DNA of 64,000 bases from an uncultured Granulosicoccaceae bacterium (GCA_938006335.1 CALLMF010000039.1:62001-126000), one strand, 5' to 3'; shown: positions 35,101-45,900, numbered from the stretch's first letter. A program made the numbers and translations. Notes: generated by a model not told the origin, from the sequence alone.

Positions 35101-36027
35101 TCAACTCACCTGCGTCGGAAACAAACCGCTCGACAGGTAACGGTCCCCGCGGTCACACACGATGCTGACGATCACAGCGTCCTGCAGGTCTTCCTGAATA
35201 CGCAGTGCCGCGCACAGCGCACCACCTGAACTCACGCCAGACAGAATGCCCTCCTCGCGTGCGAGACGTCGCGCCATCTCTTCGGCGTCGTCCTGGCTGA
35301 CATCGATGATGGTGTCTACACGCTCAGGTTCGAAGATCTTGGGCAAGTAGGCTTTTGGCCACCGGCGTATGCCCGGAATACTGGAACCGTCTTCGGGTTG
35401 AACCCCAACGATCTGTACCTCGGGGTTTTGTTCCTTCAAGTAACGCGACACGCCCATGATGGTTCCGGTCGTGCCCATCGAACTCACGAAGTGAGTGATG
35501 CGACCGGCTGTGGCATCCCAGATCTCGGGGCCTGTGGAGGCGTAGTGGGCGCCCCAGTTATCCGGATTGGCAAACTGGTCGAGAATCAGGCCCTCGCCAC
35601 GGTCAGCCATCGCTTGCGCCGTATCGCGTGCGTACTCCATTCCCTGCTCTTCGGTGACGAGTACAAGCTCCGCGCCGTAGGCCAACATGGTGGCCTTGCG
35701 TTCGTCGGTCATGTTGTCTGGCATGAGCAAACGCAGCCGAAACCCCCGCGCCGCCGCTACCATCGCAAGCGCTATACCGGTGTTACCGCTGGTGGCCTCG
35801 ATCAGTAGATCGCCCGGACGGATATCGCCGCGCTTTTGTGCCTGCACGATCATGTTGGTCGCCGGGCGATCCTTGACAGACCCTGCCGGGTTATCGCCCT
35901 CAAGCTTGCCGAACAGGCGATTGCCGCGCGTGTTCGCGCCGATGCGCTCGATCGGCACGAGCCGGGTGTGCCCGACCTGGTCGGTCAATGGCGCGACACT
36001 GAAGTCGTTTTCGGTACGAGTGTTCAT
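35101..36027 (-). CDS. cysM: Cysteine synthase B
   Basis: A 308-residue PLP enzyme of the O-acetylserine sulfhydrylase family. The PLP lysine is in NPAGSVKDRPATNMI, the phosphate-binding loop is EATSGNTGIALAM, and GVQPEDGSSIPGIRRWPKAY is characteristic of the CysM (type B) branch. It makes cysteine from O-acetylserine with sulfide or thiosulfate. It follows miaA on the same strand after 65 bp, a position often held by hfq. Confidence 0.92.
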   Translation of the reverse strand: MNTRTENDFSVAPLTDQVGHTRLVPIERIGANTRGNRLFGKLEGDNPAGSVKDRPATNMIVQAQKRGDIRPGDLLIEATSGNTGIALAMVAAARGFRLRLLMPDNMTDERKATMLAYGAELVLVTEEQGMEYARDTAQAMADRGEGLILDQFANPDNWGAHYASTGPEIWDATAGRITHFVSSMGTTGTIMGVSRYLKEQNPEVQIVGVQPEDGSSIPGIRRWPKAYLPKIFEPERVDTIIDVSQDDAEEMARRLAREEGILSGVSSGGALCAALRIQEDLQDAVIVSIVCDRGDRYLSSGLFPTQVS

Positions 36028-36092
36028 GTCGCGAGCTTACCTGCTTGAGCGTGAAAATCGCAGCCCAGGGGCTTGAGCTCGGGCGGTCCTTG

Positions 36093-37019
36093 TCACGGTT
36101 GCGCAATCGCCTTCAGGGCCGCATCCAACTGCTGATCTATCGACAGCTGATCGCAAGCGATGTGCTCGATACCCTCGAGGCTGCGCAACCAGGTCAATTG
36201 GCGCTTGGCGAGCTGGCGTGTCGCTACCAGTGCGGCTGCCTTCCAGGCGCTGATATCGCCTGCATGTAGCGCATCAAGCGCTTGACGGTAGCCCACACTC
36301 TTCAAGGCCGGCAAGTCGCGCGGCAATTCCAGGGCGGCCAGTCGGCGCACCTCATCCAGAAAGCCCGCATCCTCCATGGCATCAAGTCGACGCGCAATGC
36401 GTCCGTGAAGCCAGGCGCGGGAATCCGGCACCAGCGCAATCGCACGGACCTCCTCTGTCAGCAACGGTCGGGTGTTTGCCTGAAGCGCGGTGAGGGTCTG
36501 CCCGGACACGCGAAACACTTCCAGCGCGCGCAGCAATCGCTGCGGATCATTCGGATGAATGCGTTCTGCGGCCACGGGGTCGATTGATCTGAGCTCGGCG
36601 TGCAGGGCTTCACTGCCCTGTTCTGCCAGTGACTCGGACAACTGACGACGTACTTCAACATTGGCCGGCGGCATCGGTGCCATACCCTCGACCAATACCT
36701 TGTAATACAAGAACGTTCCCCCAACTAGCAACACCCTGCGTCCACGCGAGCGTATCGAACGGATGGCGGCAAGCGCATCGTCGGCAAAGCGCGCGGCAGA
36801 ATACGGCTCGTCTGGTGCGACGATATCGATCAGGTGATGGGGCACCCGTGCGAGCTCTTCTGCGTCCGGTTTGGCCGAGCCGATGTCCATTCCACGGTAG
36901 ACAAGTGCGCTATCGATACTGACGATTTCCGCATCCAACGCCTCGGCCAGCGGCAAGGCCAGAGCCGTCTTGCCACTCGCTGTCGGCCCGAGCAGAAAAA
37001 TGGGCGGCGGATGAGTCAT
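36093..37019 (-). CDS. miaA: tRNA dimethylallyltransferase
   Basis: A 308-residue enzyme that adds a dimethylallyl group to A37 of tRNAs reading UNN codons. It has the P-loop LLGPTASGKTALALPLAEAL, SIDSALVYRGMDIGSAKP, GGTFLYYKVLVEGM, and ATRQLAKRQLTWLRS near the end. The ATG at 37019 overlaps the mutL stop codon (ATGA), so it is translationally coupled to mutL. hfq, the usual next gene, is absent. Confidence 0.95.
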   Translation of the reverse strand: MTHPPPIFLLGPTASGKTALALPLAEALDAEIVSIDSALVYRGMDIGSAKPDAEELARVPHHLIDIVAPDEPYSAARFADDALAAIRSIRSRGRRVLLVGGTFLYYKVLVEGMAPMPPANVEVRRQLSESLAEQGSEALHAELRSIDPVAAERIHPNDPQRLLRALEVFRVSGQTLTALQANTRPLLTEEVRAIALVPDSRAWLHGRIARRLDAMEDAGFLDEVRRLAALELPRDLPALKSVGYRQALDALHAGDISAWKAAALVATRQLAKRQLTWLRSLEGIEHIACDQLSIDQQLDAALKAIAQP

Positions 37020-38914
37020 CGCCCACGCATGAAGAGCGCATCCAGCGCTTTCATGTCGAGCGTGGTCCATGTGGGGCGACCATGGTTGCATTGTCCGCTA
37101 TTGGGTGTGGATTCAATCTGACGAAGCAGTGCGTTCATCTCCGGGATCGTCAGCGCACGGTTGGCGCGTACTGATCCGTGACAGGCCATCGTCGAGAGCA
37201 CCCTGTCCATGGCGTCCCGAACACGTTCGCTGCTGCCGTGCGCCATCAGATCCGAGAGCACATCACGCAACAGTGCTGCCGCATCTGCTGTGCCCAGCAA
37301 GGCAGGCACACCCCGTATCGTCAGCCGTTCCGGGCCCGTTCGGTTGACCTCGAGTCCGAGTTGCGCAAGCGACTCCACCTCCTGATCAGCTCTGTCCGCT
37401 TCGGCTTCACCAACATCCACTACCACGGGCACCAACAGGCTTTGTATGCGTACCGCGCCCTCACGATAGGCCACTTTAAGGCGTTCGTAGACGATACGTT
37501 CGTGCGCTGCGTGCGCATCAACGATGACCATGCCTGTAGCGCTCTGTGCCAGCACATACACGCCATGCAAGTGAGCGACGGCAAAACCCAACGGCGGAGA
37601 CTCCTGCGCCTGGACAGCACCCGGGTCTGCAGCTTCGGCGACCGCGTCGCGCATCTGTGCCGAATCAGGCGCTTGCCCAGGCGCCGACGCATACGGACTG
37701 ATGGGCGTTGCCGCACCGAGTTTCTGGAAGCCGGCAAATTGCTGACGCGCGGACGATCCGATGTTTGCAGTACCTGCCCCGTAAGCGCGCGATGCAGACA
37801 CAGGATCCGGTGACTCAAGACCAAGCCCGGACTGCTGCGGCATGCGGGGTGTCTGTTCCACGATTGTCACTGGACTTGCAGTATTGTCAGCAGGAGAAAT
37901 TGCAGCTAGAAAATCCTTCAGCGAGCGCCGTACAAATCCGTGCACCGAAGCACTGTCACGAAAGCGCACTTCCTGCTTGCCCGGATGAACGTTCACATCA
38001 ACCGCTTCCGGGTTGATACCGAGGAACAGCACAAACGCCGGATGACGCTGGTGATACATCAGGTCACCAAAGGCCTGTCGCACCGCATTGGCAACGACCC
38101 GGTCGCGAACAGAGCGACGGTTGACGAAGAAGTGCTGCATGTCCCCTTGAGCACGCGAAAACGCGGGCTCTGCCACCCACCCTTCGAGCGTCATGCCATC
38201 CGGCCCATCAATACTCACGCGGCGTGCCGCATCGCCGAACGCCGCGCCGAGCACCTTGCGCACGCGTTGATCCTCACTGGCATCGTCATTGGCGGCTACA
38301 AGATCCAGCACGGTCTTGCCATTGTGAACAAGCTGCACGCCGACACCCGGGTACGCCAGGGCGAGCGTGCGCAACACGGCATCACAACGCCCGAACTCGG
38401 TACGCGCGGTGCGCAGGAACTTGCGTCGTGCCGGCACGTTATAGAACAGGCTCCGCACATCGACCGTGGTGCCGACAGGGTGTGGTGCGGGCTGCGGCGC
38501 ACTCGATTCACCCGATCCGCCGTCGATGCCTTCAGCGACATAAGCGACGCGCGCGCCATGCTCATGCACGTCAGTCCTCGAGGTCAGTTCGAGTCGCGAC
38601 ACGGAGGCCACGCTCGGCAAGGCCTCTCCCCGAAAGCCCATGCTGGCGACCGACGAGAGATCTTCGAGCGAGGAGATCTTGCTGGTCGCGTGTCGCGTCA
38701 GCGCCAACGGCAACTGCGCAGGCGCGATACCGTGCCCATCGTCGCGAATGCGGATGCGTTCCAGGCCGCCCTGCTCCAGCTCCACACGTATGGCGCGAGC
38801 GCCAGCGTCAAGTGCGTTTTCAACCAGCTCCTTGACGATGGACGCAGGGCGCTCCACCACCTCGCCGGCGGCAATCTGGTTGACGAGATGGTCTGGAAGA
38901 CGCTGGATGGACAT
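37016..38914 (-). CDS. mutL: DNA mismatch repair protein MutL
   Basis: A 632-residue MutL of typical gammaproteobacterial length. The GHKL ATPase N-terminus shows IQRLPDHLVNQIAAGEVVER, then DDGHGIAPAQLPLALTRHAT and MGFRGEALPSVASV. The middle (about 340-440) is a variable linker and the C-terminal dimerisation domain follows (AVAHLHGVYVLAQSATGMVI, CNHGRPTWTTLDM). The metal-binding DQHAxxE motif of endonuclease MutLs is replaced by DAHAAHERIVYE, as in Dam-dependent (non-endonuclease) MutL proteins. Confidence 0.95.
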   Translation of the reverse strand: MSIQRLPDHLVNQIAAGEVVERPASIVKELVENALDAGARAIRVELEQGGLERIRIRDDGHGIAPAQLPLALTRHATSKISSLEDLSSVASMGFRGEALPSVASVSRLELTSRTDVHEHGARVAYVAEGIDGGSGESSAPQPAPHPVGTTVDVRSLFYNVPARRKFLRTARTEFGRCDAVLRTLALAYPGVGVQLVHNGKTVLDLVAANDDASEDQRVRKVLGAAFGDAARRVSIDGPDGMTLEGWVAEPAFSRAQGDMQHFFVNRRSVRDRVVANAVRQAFGDLMYHQRHPAFVLFLGINPEAVDVNVHPGKQEVRFRDSASVHGFVRRSLKDFLAAISPADNTASPVTIVEQTPRMPQQSGLGLESPDPVSASRAYGAGTANIGSSARQQFAGFQKLGAATPISPYASAPGQAPDSAQMRDAVAEAADPGAVQAQESPPLGFAVAHLHGVYVLAQSATGMVIVDAHAAHERIVYERLKVAYREGAVRIQSLLVPVVVDVGEAEADRADQEVESLAQLGLEVNRTGPERLTIRGVPALLGTADAAALLRDVLSDLMAHGSSERVRDAMDRVLSTMACHGSVRANRALTIPEMNALLRQIESTPNSGQCNHGRPTWTTLDMKALDALFMRGR

Positions 38915-38991
38915 GCCTTCGCCGAGGTCGAGTGGGAAACACGGCGCTCATGATGCCACGCGGTCTTGCCCTTAACGTCCGACCGCGATAG

Positions 38992-40242
38992 TCAGCCGCG
39001 ATCGGCCGCTCGGCGGCGCTCCGCTGCCAGCAAGGTGCCGTCCGGTGCCCGGCGCGCGAGAAAGCGTGAGACACCATCGCCAATGGCCTCGGCAAGCTGA
39101 TGCTGGAATCGCGGATCGTTGAGCTTTTTCTCCTCCTGCAGGTTGGAGATGAACGCCGTCTCAACCAGGATCGACGGTATGTCCGGCGATTTCAGTACCG
39201 CAAAGTTCGCCTGTTCGACTTGTGGCTTGTGCACCGCGCCCACCTGTTTGAGCTTGGCCAGCACCTCGTTACCGACATCCATGCTGGCCTCCAGGGTCGT
39301 GTTCTGGGCAAGGTCCAGTAGCGTCTGACGCAAGGTAGGCTCAAGCCCATCCAGTGCCACATCGCCGAACAAGGCGGCACTTTCGTTTTCGCTCTTGGCC
39401 AACCATGCTGCCGCCTCGGAACTCGCACCATCACGACTCAGGGCGTACACGGAGCTGCCGTGGGCGGTGAGGCGCTTGAACGCATCCGCATGGACAGACA
39501 CGAACACGTCCGCATGCTTGTCGCGCGCCATTTCTATCCGCTCGCGCAGGGCGATGTAGTGATCACTGTCGCGGGTCATGACCGGAGTCACGCCACGAGT
39601 TGCCGACAGGCGCTTGTACAAACGACGCGCCACCGCCAGAACGATGTCCTTCTCCCGCGTTTGCCGTTGCCCGATGGCGCCCGGGTCCTTGCCGCCGTGG
39701 CCAGCGTCAATCGCAACGATGGCGTCGCGCAGTGGCCCGCCTTCAACGATGCGGTGACTGGCGCTGGCAAGCGCGGGATCTCCACGCACGCCCAGATCGA
39801 TCAATAGGCGTTGTCCGCTACCGCGCTCCACGATGCGATAGCTCGGTGATACCGAGCGGCGCAGATCGACGACCACACGCATCACGCCACCGGCCTGCTG
39901 ACCATAACGCACGCGCGCGACCGGGCCACTTTCGTACTCCACGGGCGACAGCGCGGCACTTGCCACGGTGCCATGCAAGTCGATGACAAGACGCGGCGGC
40001 GAGTCCAGCGAAAACAGAGACGGATCCGTGACCTGCCCATCGATGTCGATGTGCAAGGACACGGTCTCCTGATGTACAACTCTGGCACCAGCAAGCGCTG
40101 CGGCCTGAGCAATACCCATTGGGCTCGCCATGATGCCGGCGCCCATCAGGGTCATGAAACGACGACGCGACAAGGTGCGCGATCCGGGTAGCGAGTCCGA
40201 CCTTGGCACTGGCCGGTTAGAGCGGTCATTCATGATGTGCAT
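38992..40242 (-). CDS. N-acetylmuramoyl-L-alanine amidase with Tat signal (AmiC/AmiB family)
   Basis: A 416-residue amidase. The N-terminus carries a twin-arginine signal (TLSRRRFMTLMGAGI). Residues about 50-145 form an AMIN domain and residues about 190-395 the Amidase_3 domain with zinc motifs IVAIDAGHGGKDPGAIG, the later histidine in VFVSVHADAF and the glutamate in SILVETAFISN. It cleaves septal peptidoglycan. Unlike E. coli AmiB it lacks LysM repeats and, like AmiC, uses Tat. It lies between tsaE and mutL. Confidence 0.92.
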   Translation of the reverse strand: MHIMNDRSNRPVPRSDSLPGSRTLSRRRFMTLMGAGIMASPMGIAQAAALAGARVVHQETVSLHIDIDGQVTDPSLFSLDSPPRLVIDLHGTVASAALSPVEYESGPVARVRYGQQAGGVMRVVVDLRRSVSPSYRIVERGSGQRLLIDLGVRGDPALASASHRIVEGGPLRDAIVAIDAGHGGKDPGAIGQRQTREKDIVLAVARRLYKRLSATRGVTPVMTRDSDHYIALRERIEMARDKHADVFVSVHADAFKRLTAHGSSVYALSRDGASSEAAAWLAKSENESAALFGDVALDGLEPTLRQTLLDLAQNTTLEASMDVGNEVLAKLKQVGAVHKPQVEQANFAVLKSPDIPSILVETAFISNLQEEKKLNDPRFQHQLAEAIGDGVSRFLARRAPDGTLLAAERRRAADRG

Positions 40243-40364
40243 TCCCCCACGGAAATCTGACAGCCGTGGCGCAGGTAGCTGTATCGGAGGTGGCGTAGCT
40301 CTATGGCCTCTGGCTCACCCCGGCACCGGCACGTGCACGACAGCGGCGCAATCAGCTCCGCTGA

Positions 40365-40859
40365 TCAGAGATTAGTTGCGCGTAGCGAGTCTGCAAGTGC
40401 GCCGGCAAAAAACAATTGTCTCCCGCCGGAATCGAGGTACTCGAGACGAAGGCTCAGGTCCGGAGTCGGCAGGAAATCACCCGCCCGCTCCGGCCACTCG
40501 ACACACAGCAGGTCGTGCTCGGCGAGCACCGCATCGAATCCGAGAAAGTCGAGCTCGGATGGATCGGCGAGCCGATAGAAGTCCGCATGAGCCACGGTGA
40601 GCTCATCGAGCGAGTAGCTTTCGATCAGCGTGTAGGTGGGGCTTGGCACGGCCGCCGTATGCCCCATCGCCCGCAACAATGCGCGGACAAACGTGCTCTT
40701 CCCAGCGCCGAGCTCACCGTGCAAGGTCAGCAAGGCGGCATCGGTATCCGATGAGCGCCGCTGCAGCTGCGCGCGCAAGGGCCCTGCCCAGCGGGCCGCC
40801 AGCGACTGCAGCTCGGCTTCGGTGTCCAGGCAAATCGATCGCTCCTCGTGCGACACCAC
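40365..40859 (-). CDS. tsaE: tRNA threonylcarbamoyladenosine biosynthesis protein TsaE
   Basis: About 164 residues. The P-loop LHGELGAGKSTFVRALLRA, VPSPTYTLIESY and FYRLADPSELDFLGFD are TsaE signatures. It is the ATPase of the t6A37 tRNA modification complex. The start is probably one of two GTG codons (40859, 40856), 7 bp after the LysE stop; no ATG is available at the conserved N-terminus. It heads the amidase-mutL-miaA order seen in E. coli. Confidence 0.88.
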   Translation of the reverse strand: MVSHEERSICLDTEAELQSLAARWAGPLRAQLQRRSSDTDAALLTLHGELGAGKSTFVRALLRAMGHTAAVPSPTYTLIESYSLDELTVAHADFYRLADPSELDFLGFDAVLAEHDLLCVEWPERAGDFLPTPDLSLRLEYLDSGGRQLFFAGALADSLRATNL

Positions 40860-40866
40860 AGCGCAG

Positions 40867-41487
40867 CTAGAGCTCCCTGATGACCAGCGTGCTGGCCGCG
40901 CCCGCCATGGCGAGTGCCGCGCCGCGGTGCATGTGCCGCTGCGCACGGGCGCTCGACAACTGGCGACGAACACCCATCGCACCGAACACGTAGATCGCCC
41001 CGACCAACAGCAGTACGCTGACGGTGACCGGTACCAGCACGGTTGCCCAAGCACGCGCGGTGACCTCGTGCATGTTGATGACCACGGGCAGCAGCGCGAG
41101 GTAGAACGCGATGGTCTTGGGGTTGCCGAGCGTCAACACAAAGCCTGAAAGACCCGCCGAGGCGAGGCGTCGTGTGGTGACAGTTTCACCGCCGAGGTCA
41201 TGCCGCTCGGCGTGCCAGAACTGCCAGGCCAGCCACAGCAACCACACCACCGATGCGATCTTGATGGCAACAAAGAACGTGGCCAGATGCGCGGCCAGCA
41301 GCGCCAGCCCGAAAACCGCGAAGGACAGGTACACCAGATCCCCGCAGATGAGCCCGAGCAACATCGCAAAGCCTGCCCGCGGCCCCGAACCGATGCTGCG
41401 GGCCACAAGGGCGGTGATCCCCGGGCCAGGAATTGCGGCTGCGACCCCGAGCGCAAGCGCGTAGGCGGTAATGTCAGCCAGATCCAT
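40867..41487 (-). CDS. LysE/RhtB family amino-acid exporter
   Basis: A 206-residue inner-membrane protein. The family start ALGVAAAIPGPGITALVARS is clear, followed by a loop and GLSGFVLTLGNPKTIAFYLA. About six hydrophobic spans can be counted. It would export amino acids or homoserine lactones. It is packed between rluC and tsaE with 9- and 7-bp gaps. Confidence 0.88.
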   Translation of the reverse strand: MDLADITAYALALGVAAAIPGPGITALVARSIGSGPRAGFAMLLGLICGDLVYLSFAVFGLALLAAHLATFFVAIKIASVVWLLWLAWQFWHAERHDLGGETVTTRRLASAGLSGFVLTLGNPKTIAFYLALLPVVINMHEVTARAWATVLVPVTVSVLLLVGAIYVFGAMGVRRQLSSARAQRHMHRGAALAMAGAASTLVIREL

Positions 41488-41496
41488 GCGGCGAGT

Positions 41497-42465
41497 CTAC
41501 CTGACGCGCCTCGCACCGGGCGGTGCGTCGCCACCCGCGGGCGCGCCCACAAGTGCACGACGCATCGCCTCCCAGGGAGCATCCGGTGGCACGTCGATCT
41601 CGTGGCGCGTGCCGTGCCACTCGAAGCCGATGCGTGTCGAGTGCAAGCACAGGCGAGCAAGCCCCAGGCGCTTGAACTGCGTGTTTGCACGATTGTCCCC
41701 ATAGCGCTCATCCCCCACGATCGGGCAACCCGACGCCATCGCGTGCACACGGATCTGGTGCGTTCGACCGGTCTCTATGGCGACCGACACCTCGGAGGCA
41801 AGCGCCCCATAACTCCGCTCACGCGTAAATACGCTCAGCGCGGTTTGCCCGTCGGGCGTCACGACCACCCGGCGCTCGCCCGCATGCTCTACGTTGCTCG
41901 ACAACGGCAGATCGACGCGGCTGATGTGGTCCGGCCACGCCCCCACGACGATCGCGCGATACGTCTTGTCGACGGTGCGCTCGCGAAACAGTGCCTGCAG
42001 GGCCCTGCTGCGCCCCGCGTCGCGAGCGATCAACAGCGCACCACTGGTACCGCGGTCCAGTCGGTGCACCAACTCGAGGGACGGCTCTTCGCGGGCCTGG
42101 CGCAGCGCGTCGATCGCGCCGAATGCCAGGCCGCTACCGGCGTGCACGGCAAGCCCTGCTGGCTTGTCGAGCACCAGATAGTCCTCGTTCTCGACGACGA
42201 CAGCCGTCGCCACGGCCTCAGCCAGCGCATCGGGCACGCGGACACGCTCGCGCACGGCGGTACGCATGGGCGGAATCCGCACCTGTTCGCCGGCCACCAG
42301 CTTGCGCGTCGGCTTGACGCGGCCGCCGTCCACCCTGACCTGCCCGCTACGGATCAACTTGTAGACATGGCTTTTCGGCACGCCTGGTGCACGTCTGAGG
42401 AGGAAATTGTCGATCCGCTGCCCGGACTCTCCCTGTTCGACGCGTACGTGACGCACGGAAGTCAA
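41497..42465 (-). CDS. rluC: 23S rRNA pseudouridine synthase (RluC family)
   Basis: A 322-residue RluA/RluC-type enzyme. An S4 RNA-binding domain (RIDNFLLRRAPGVPKSHVYK, about 16-70) is followed by the catalytic domain with LVHRLDRGTSGALLIARD (catalytic Asp in HRLD), AIETGRTHQIRVHA and GDERYGD. RluC modifies U955, U2504 and U2580 of E. coli 23S rRNA. It is divergent from rne, the usual gammaproteobacterial arrangement. Confidence 0.9.
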   Translation of the reverse strand: MTSVRHVRVEQGESGQRIDNFLLRRAPGVPKSHVYKLIRSGQVRVDGGRVKPTRKLVAGEQVRIPPMRTAVRERVRVPDALAEAVATAVVVENEDYLVLDKPAGLAVHAGSGLAFGAIDALRQAREEPSLELVHRLDRGTSGALLIARDAGRSRALQALFRERTVDKTYRAIVVGAWPDHISRVDLPLSSNVEHAGERRVVVTPDGQTALSVFTRERSYGALASEVSVAIETGRTHQIRVHAMASGCPIVGDERYGDNRANTQFKRLGLARLCLHSTRIGFEWHGTRHEIDVPPDAPWEAMRRALVGAPAGGDAPPGARRVR

Positions 42466-42489
42466 TTTTTCGTCACCTTCTAGTTCGAA

Positions 42490-42518
42490 TTGAAGCGATT
42501 CGCCTGACAGGCTATATT
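42490..42518 (+). promoter_or_regulatory. Sigma70-type promoter of rne
   Basis: TTGAAG at 42490-42495 and TATATT at 42513-42518 are separated by an ideal 17 bp. Transcription would start near 42525, giving a leader of about 400 nt before the rne ATG. Confidence 0.6.
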
Positions 42519-42933
42519 AGTGAGTCGGCTGACGAATCGTTTTTCCTCAACCGACGCGCTGGCAGGCAGCTACGCATCGATCGGAAACAACACCGACGCT
42601 CTGCGCACCGCCCGTGATCGCCGCTCCGTACCCCGGTTCTGTGGCATCGCCGACGCACGACAAAGCACCACGTCATCGTCCCATGCACAGAGCCACGGAC
42701 GGTGACCTCGCATCACCGCAGTCGGAGTCCCGCCTGCGGCACACGACCCTGAATCCTGCCGGACGATGGCAATCCTCCCGCCCCGATGACCGCGATCAGC
42801 TCCATACAACCCGTATGGCTCGTAGTGTTGCCCCTGCTTGGCTTTTGCCTGCTTGGCCAGACTGCGCGAGCTCGATTCGCGTCCGGGAACCCGGGTAGCG
42901 CCACGCCTACCGGCCGTACCGTGAAACCCTTTC
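42519..42933 (+). ncRNA. Long 5' leader of rne (probable autoregulatory UTR)
   Basis: No gene is supported in the 468 bp between the rluC start and the rne ATG. In E. coli the rne mRNA has a long structured leader that RNase E itself cleaves to limit its own synthesis. Length and position here fit the same role. GC-rich segments could pair, but I could not fold the whole leader by eye. Confidence 0.45.
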
Positions 42934-45900
42934 ATGAAAAGAATGCTGATCAACGCCACTCACGAAGAGGAGTTGCGTGTTGCCATTGTTGATGGCCAGA
43001 AACTGATCGACCTAGATATAGAGCACAAGTCCCGGGAACAACGTAAATCAAACATATACAAAGCAAAGATCACTCGCGTCGAGCCTAGCCTCGAGGCGGC
43101 ATTCGTCGACTACGGCGCCGAGCGCCACGGCTTTCTGCCGTTCAAGGAAATCGCCCGCGAATACCTGGGCGGCAAGGGCGATGTCAGTCGCGCGAACATC
43201 AAGGATCACCTGCGCGAGGGCATGGAGCTCATCGTGCAGATCGAGAAGGAGGAGCGCGGTAACAAGGGCGCGGCCCTCACCACGGAAATCAGCCTGGCGG
43301 GTCGATTCCTGGTGCTCATGCCCAACAACTCTCGCGCCGGTGGTGTCTCGCGACGCATCGAAGGCGACGAGCGCGCCGAGCTCAAGGCCGCGATGAACGA
43401 GGTCACGGTGCCGGACGGCATGGGCACGATCGTGCGCACTGCAGGCATCGGTCGCAGCAGCGAAGAGCTGCAATGGGACCTCGACTATCAGGCGGCCATC
43501 TGGGGTGCGATCACCGAGGCGGCCGAGTCCAAGAAGGCGCCTTTTCTGATCTATCAGGAAAGCAACATCATCGTTCGCGGTCTGCGCGACTACTTCAAGG
43601 GCGACATCGGCGAGATCATCGCGGACGAGCGCAGCACCTGCGACCAGGCAGCAGACTTCATTCGTCTGTACATGCCCAAGAACGAGCGCAAGCTCAAGTT
43701 CTACGACGACCCGGTACCGCTGTTCAATCGCTACCAGATCGAGTCCCAGATCGAGAGCGCCTTCCAGCGTGAAGTTCACCTGCCGTCAGGCGGTGCGCTC
43801 GTCATCGATCACACCGAGGCGCTGGTCTCTATCGACATCAACTCGGCGCGCGCCACCAAGGGCAGTGACATCGAGGAGACGGCCACCAACACCAACCTCG
43901 AAGCCGCCGAAGAGATTGCGCGCCAGCTTCGACTGCGGGATCTCGGTGGCCTGGTAGTCATCGATTTCATCGACATGTTCTCGTCCAAGCACCAGCGTCA
44001 GGTCGAGAACCGTTTGCGCGATGCCCTCAAGGCGGATCGCGCCCGCGTCCAGGTCGGCAAGATCTCCAAGTTCGGTCTGCTCGAGATGTCCCGTCAGCGC
44101 CTGCGTCCGTCGCTCGGCGAAGGCTCGGGCACGGTGTGCCCGCGCTGCCAGGGACAAGGCACCATTCGTGGCATTGAATCTACAGCGCTGTCCATCCTCC
44201 GTCTTGTGGAAGAAGAGGCACGCAAGGACAACACCGGTCGTGTTGTTGCCGACGTGCCCGTGGATGTCGCCACCTACCTGCTCAACGAGAAGCGTCAGAG
44301 CATCACGGAAATCGAAGCACGCAACGAGACGATGCTGCTGATCGTGGCCAACCCGACGCTGGACACCCCGAACTACACCATCGAACGCATCCGGATGACT
44401 GAGGCCGATCATGAGGCCTTGAAGAAGAAGAGCTACGAACTGGCCACCGACAATGATGGTCACTACGCACCGCCGGACCCACGCGATGCCAAGCCTGCCG
44501 AACAGGCAGCGGTCGGCATGCTTTCTCCGGACCTGCCCGCACCTCAACCGGTTCAATCGACCCCCATCGAGTTGCAGGCTGATGCCCCCGAGCCGGTGCA
44601 AGAGACCTCAGGCGGCGGCATCCGCGGCCTGATCGGCAAGCTGTTTGGTGCCGGTGCTGTCGCGGGAACAGCGGCAGCGGCTGCCACCACCGCTGGCGCA
44701 CAGACAGGCAACAAAGACGCCGCCAACGCACCGAATGCACGCGGCGACAGCCCCAAACGTGAAGACGGCGATGGCAAGCGGCGCAGCCGCGGTGGACGTA
44801 GCCGTGGCGGGCGTAACCGTAACCGCGACGAAGCCCGCGCCGACGGTCAGGAACGCAGCGGTCGTAACGGACGCAACGGCTCACGTTCGACCAACGGCAA
44901 GTCGGGCAACAAGAGCAAGTCCGCCAACGCAACCGCTGGTGATGAGCTTGTTGTTGACGAAGCGGCGAACAACGCCCTTGATCAGAACGCTGAATCGTCC
45001 AATGGAGATGGTCAACAAGCAGAAGGCCAAGGCAAGGGACGTCGGCGCTCGCGTCGAGGTGGTCGCGGTCGAAAGCGCACCGGCGCTGCTGCCGAGGAAA
45101 ACGCGGATCAGGCAAACGCGCAGAATGGCGCGGCCGAGGCGGACGCATCGAACGCCGCTGTCGCAACAGACGAACTGGAGAATTCGGCTCAAGCCAACGC
45201 ACCCGGTGATGCGGTAGCCAACGATGCGGACACCGTTGAACAAAGCGATGCGGTGGCGGTATCCGGTGACGGTGCTGCAGCCGACGGTGACGCGCCAAAG
45301 CGCCGATCTCGCGGCAGACGTGGCGGGCGTGGTCGAGGGCGCGGCCGCAAGCGCACCGATGCGGAAATCGCAGAGAACGGAACCGAAGGCGATGCCGAGA
45401 GCAGCGCGCAGGCCAGCGACCCGTCCGGCAACGCACAAGACGAGACCTCGGACGTCGCGAGCGATTCAGCAGACGCAGCTCCTGCCACGTCAGGACCTGT
45501 TGTTGACACCACGGGCGGCGGTAACGATGTCAGCGACATCAACGCAGTCGCAAGCGAAAACGCTTCCCGTGAAAACACTCGCGTAGCCGCAGTGTCCACA
45601 GCGGCTGTCGTCGGCGCTGCAGCAACAGCCGATGACTCCCTTGCAGATCAACGTGAGACCGTCGTGTGGGGCGCAGAAGCGGATCCAGAGGGCGACGCCG
45701 TTGATGCCGAGCCCGCCAGCGCAGACGCGCCGAACGCTCTCGACAACGCCGACGATGGTGGCGTTGTGGTTGAGGCCGAGGCCGAACAAGCAGCGGTTGA
45801 GCCGGACCTTCAGCCAGAGCGGGTCGTGGAAGCGGCCGAGCCTGTGCAAGCCGGTGCCGACATCGCGGGCACCGTGGACTTCGCCGTAGCGGACGATGAT

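Noticed and set aside
41200..42483. Open frame of 427 codons antisense to lysE and rluC
   Set aside because: Both genes on the other strand have strong family motifs; this frame has none.
42786..42992. Possible upstream small membrane protein in the rne leader (68 codons)
   Set aside because: It has a hydrophobic start but overlaps the rne coding region out of frame and has no convincing ribosome-binding site; a leader peptide cannot be excluded.
44303..45436. Open frame of 377 codons antisense to rne
   Set aside because: Arg/His-rich composition is a mirror of the biased RNase E tail.
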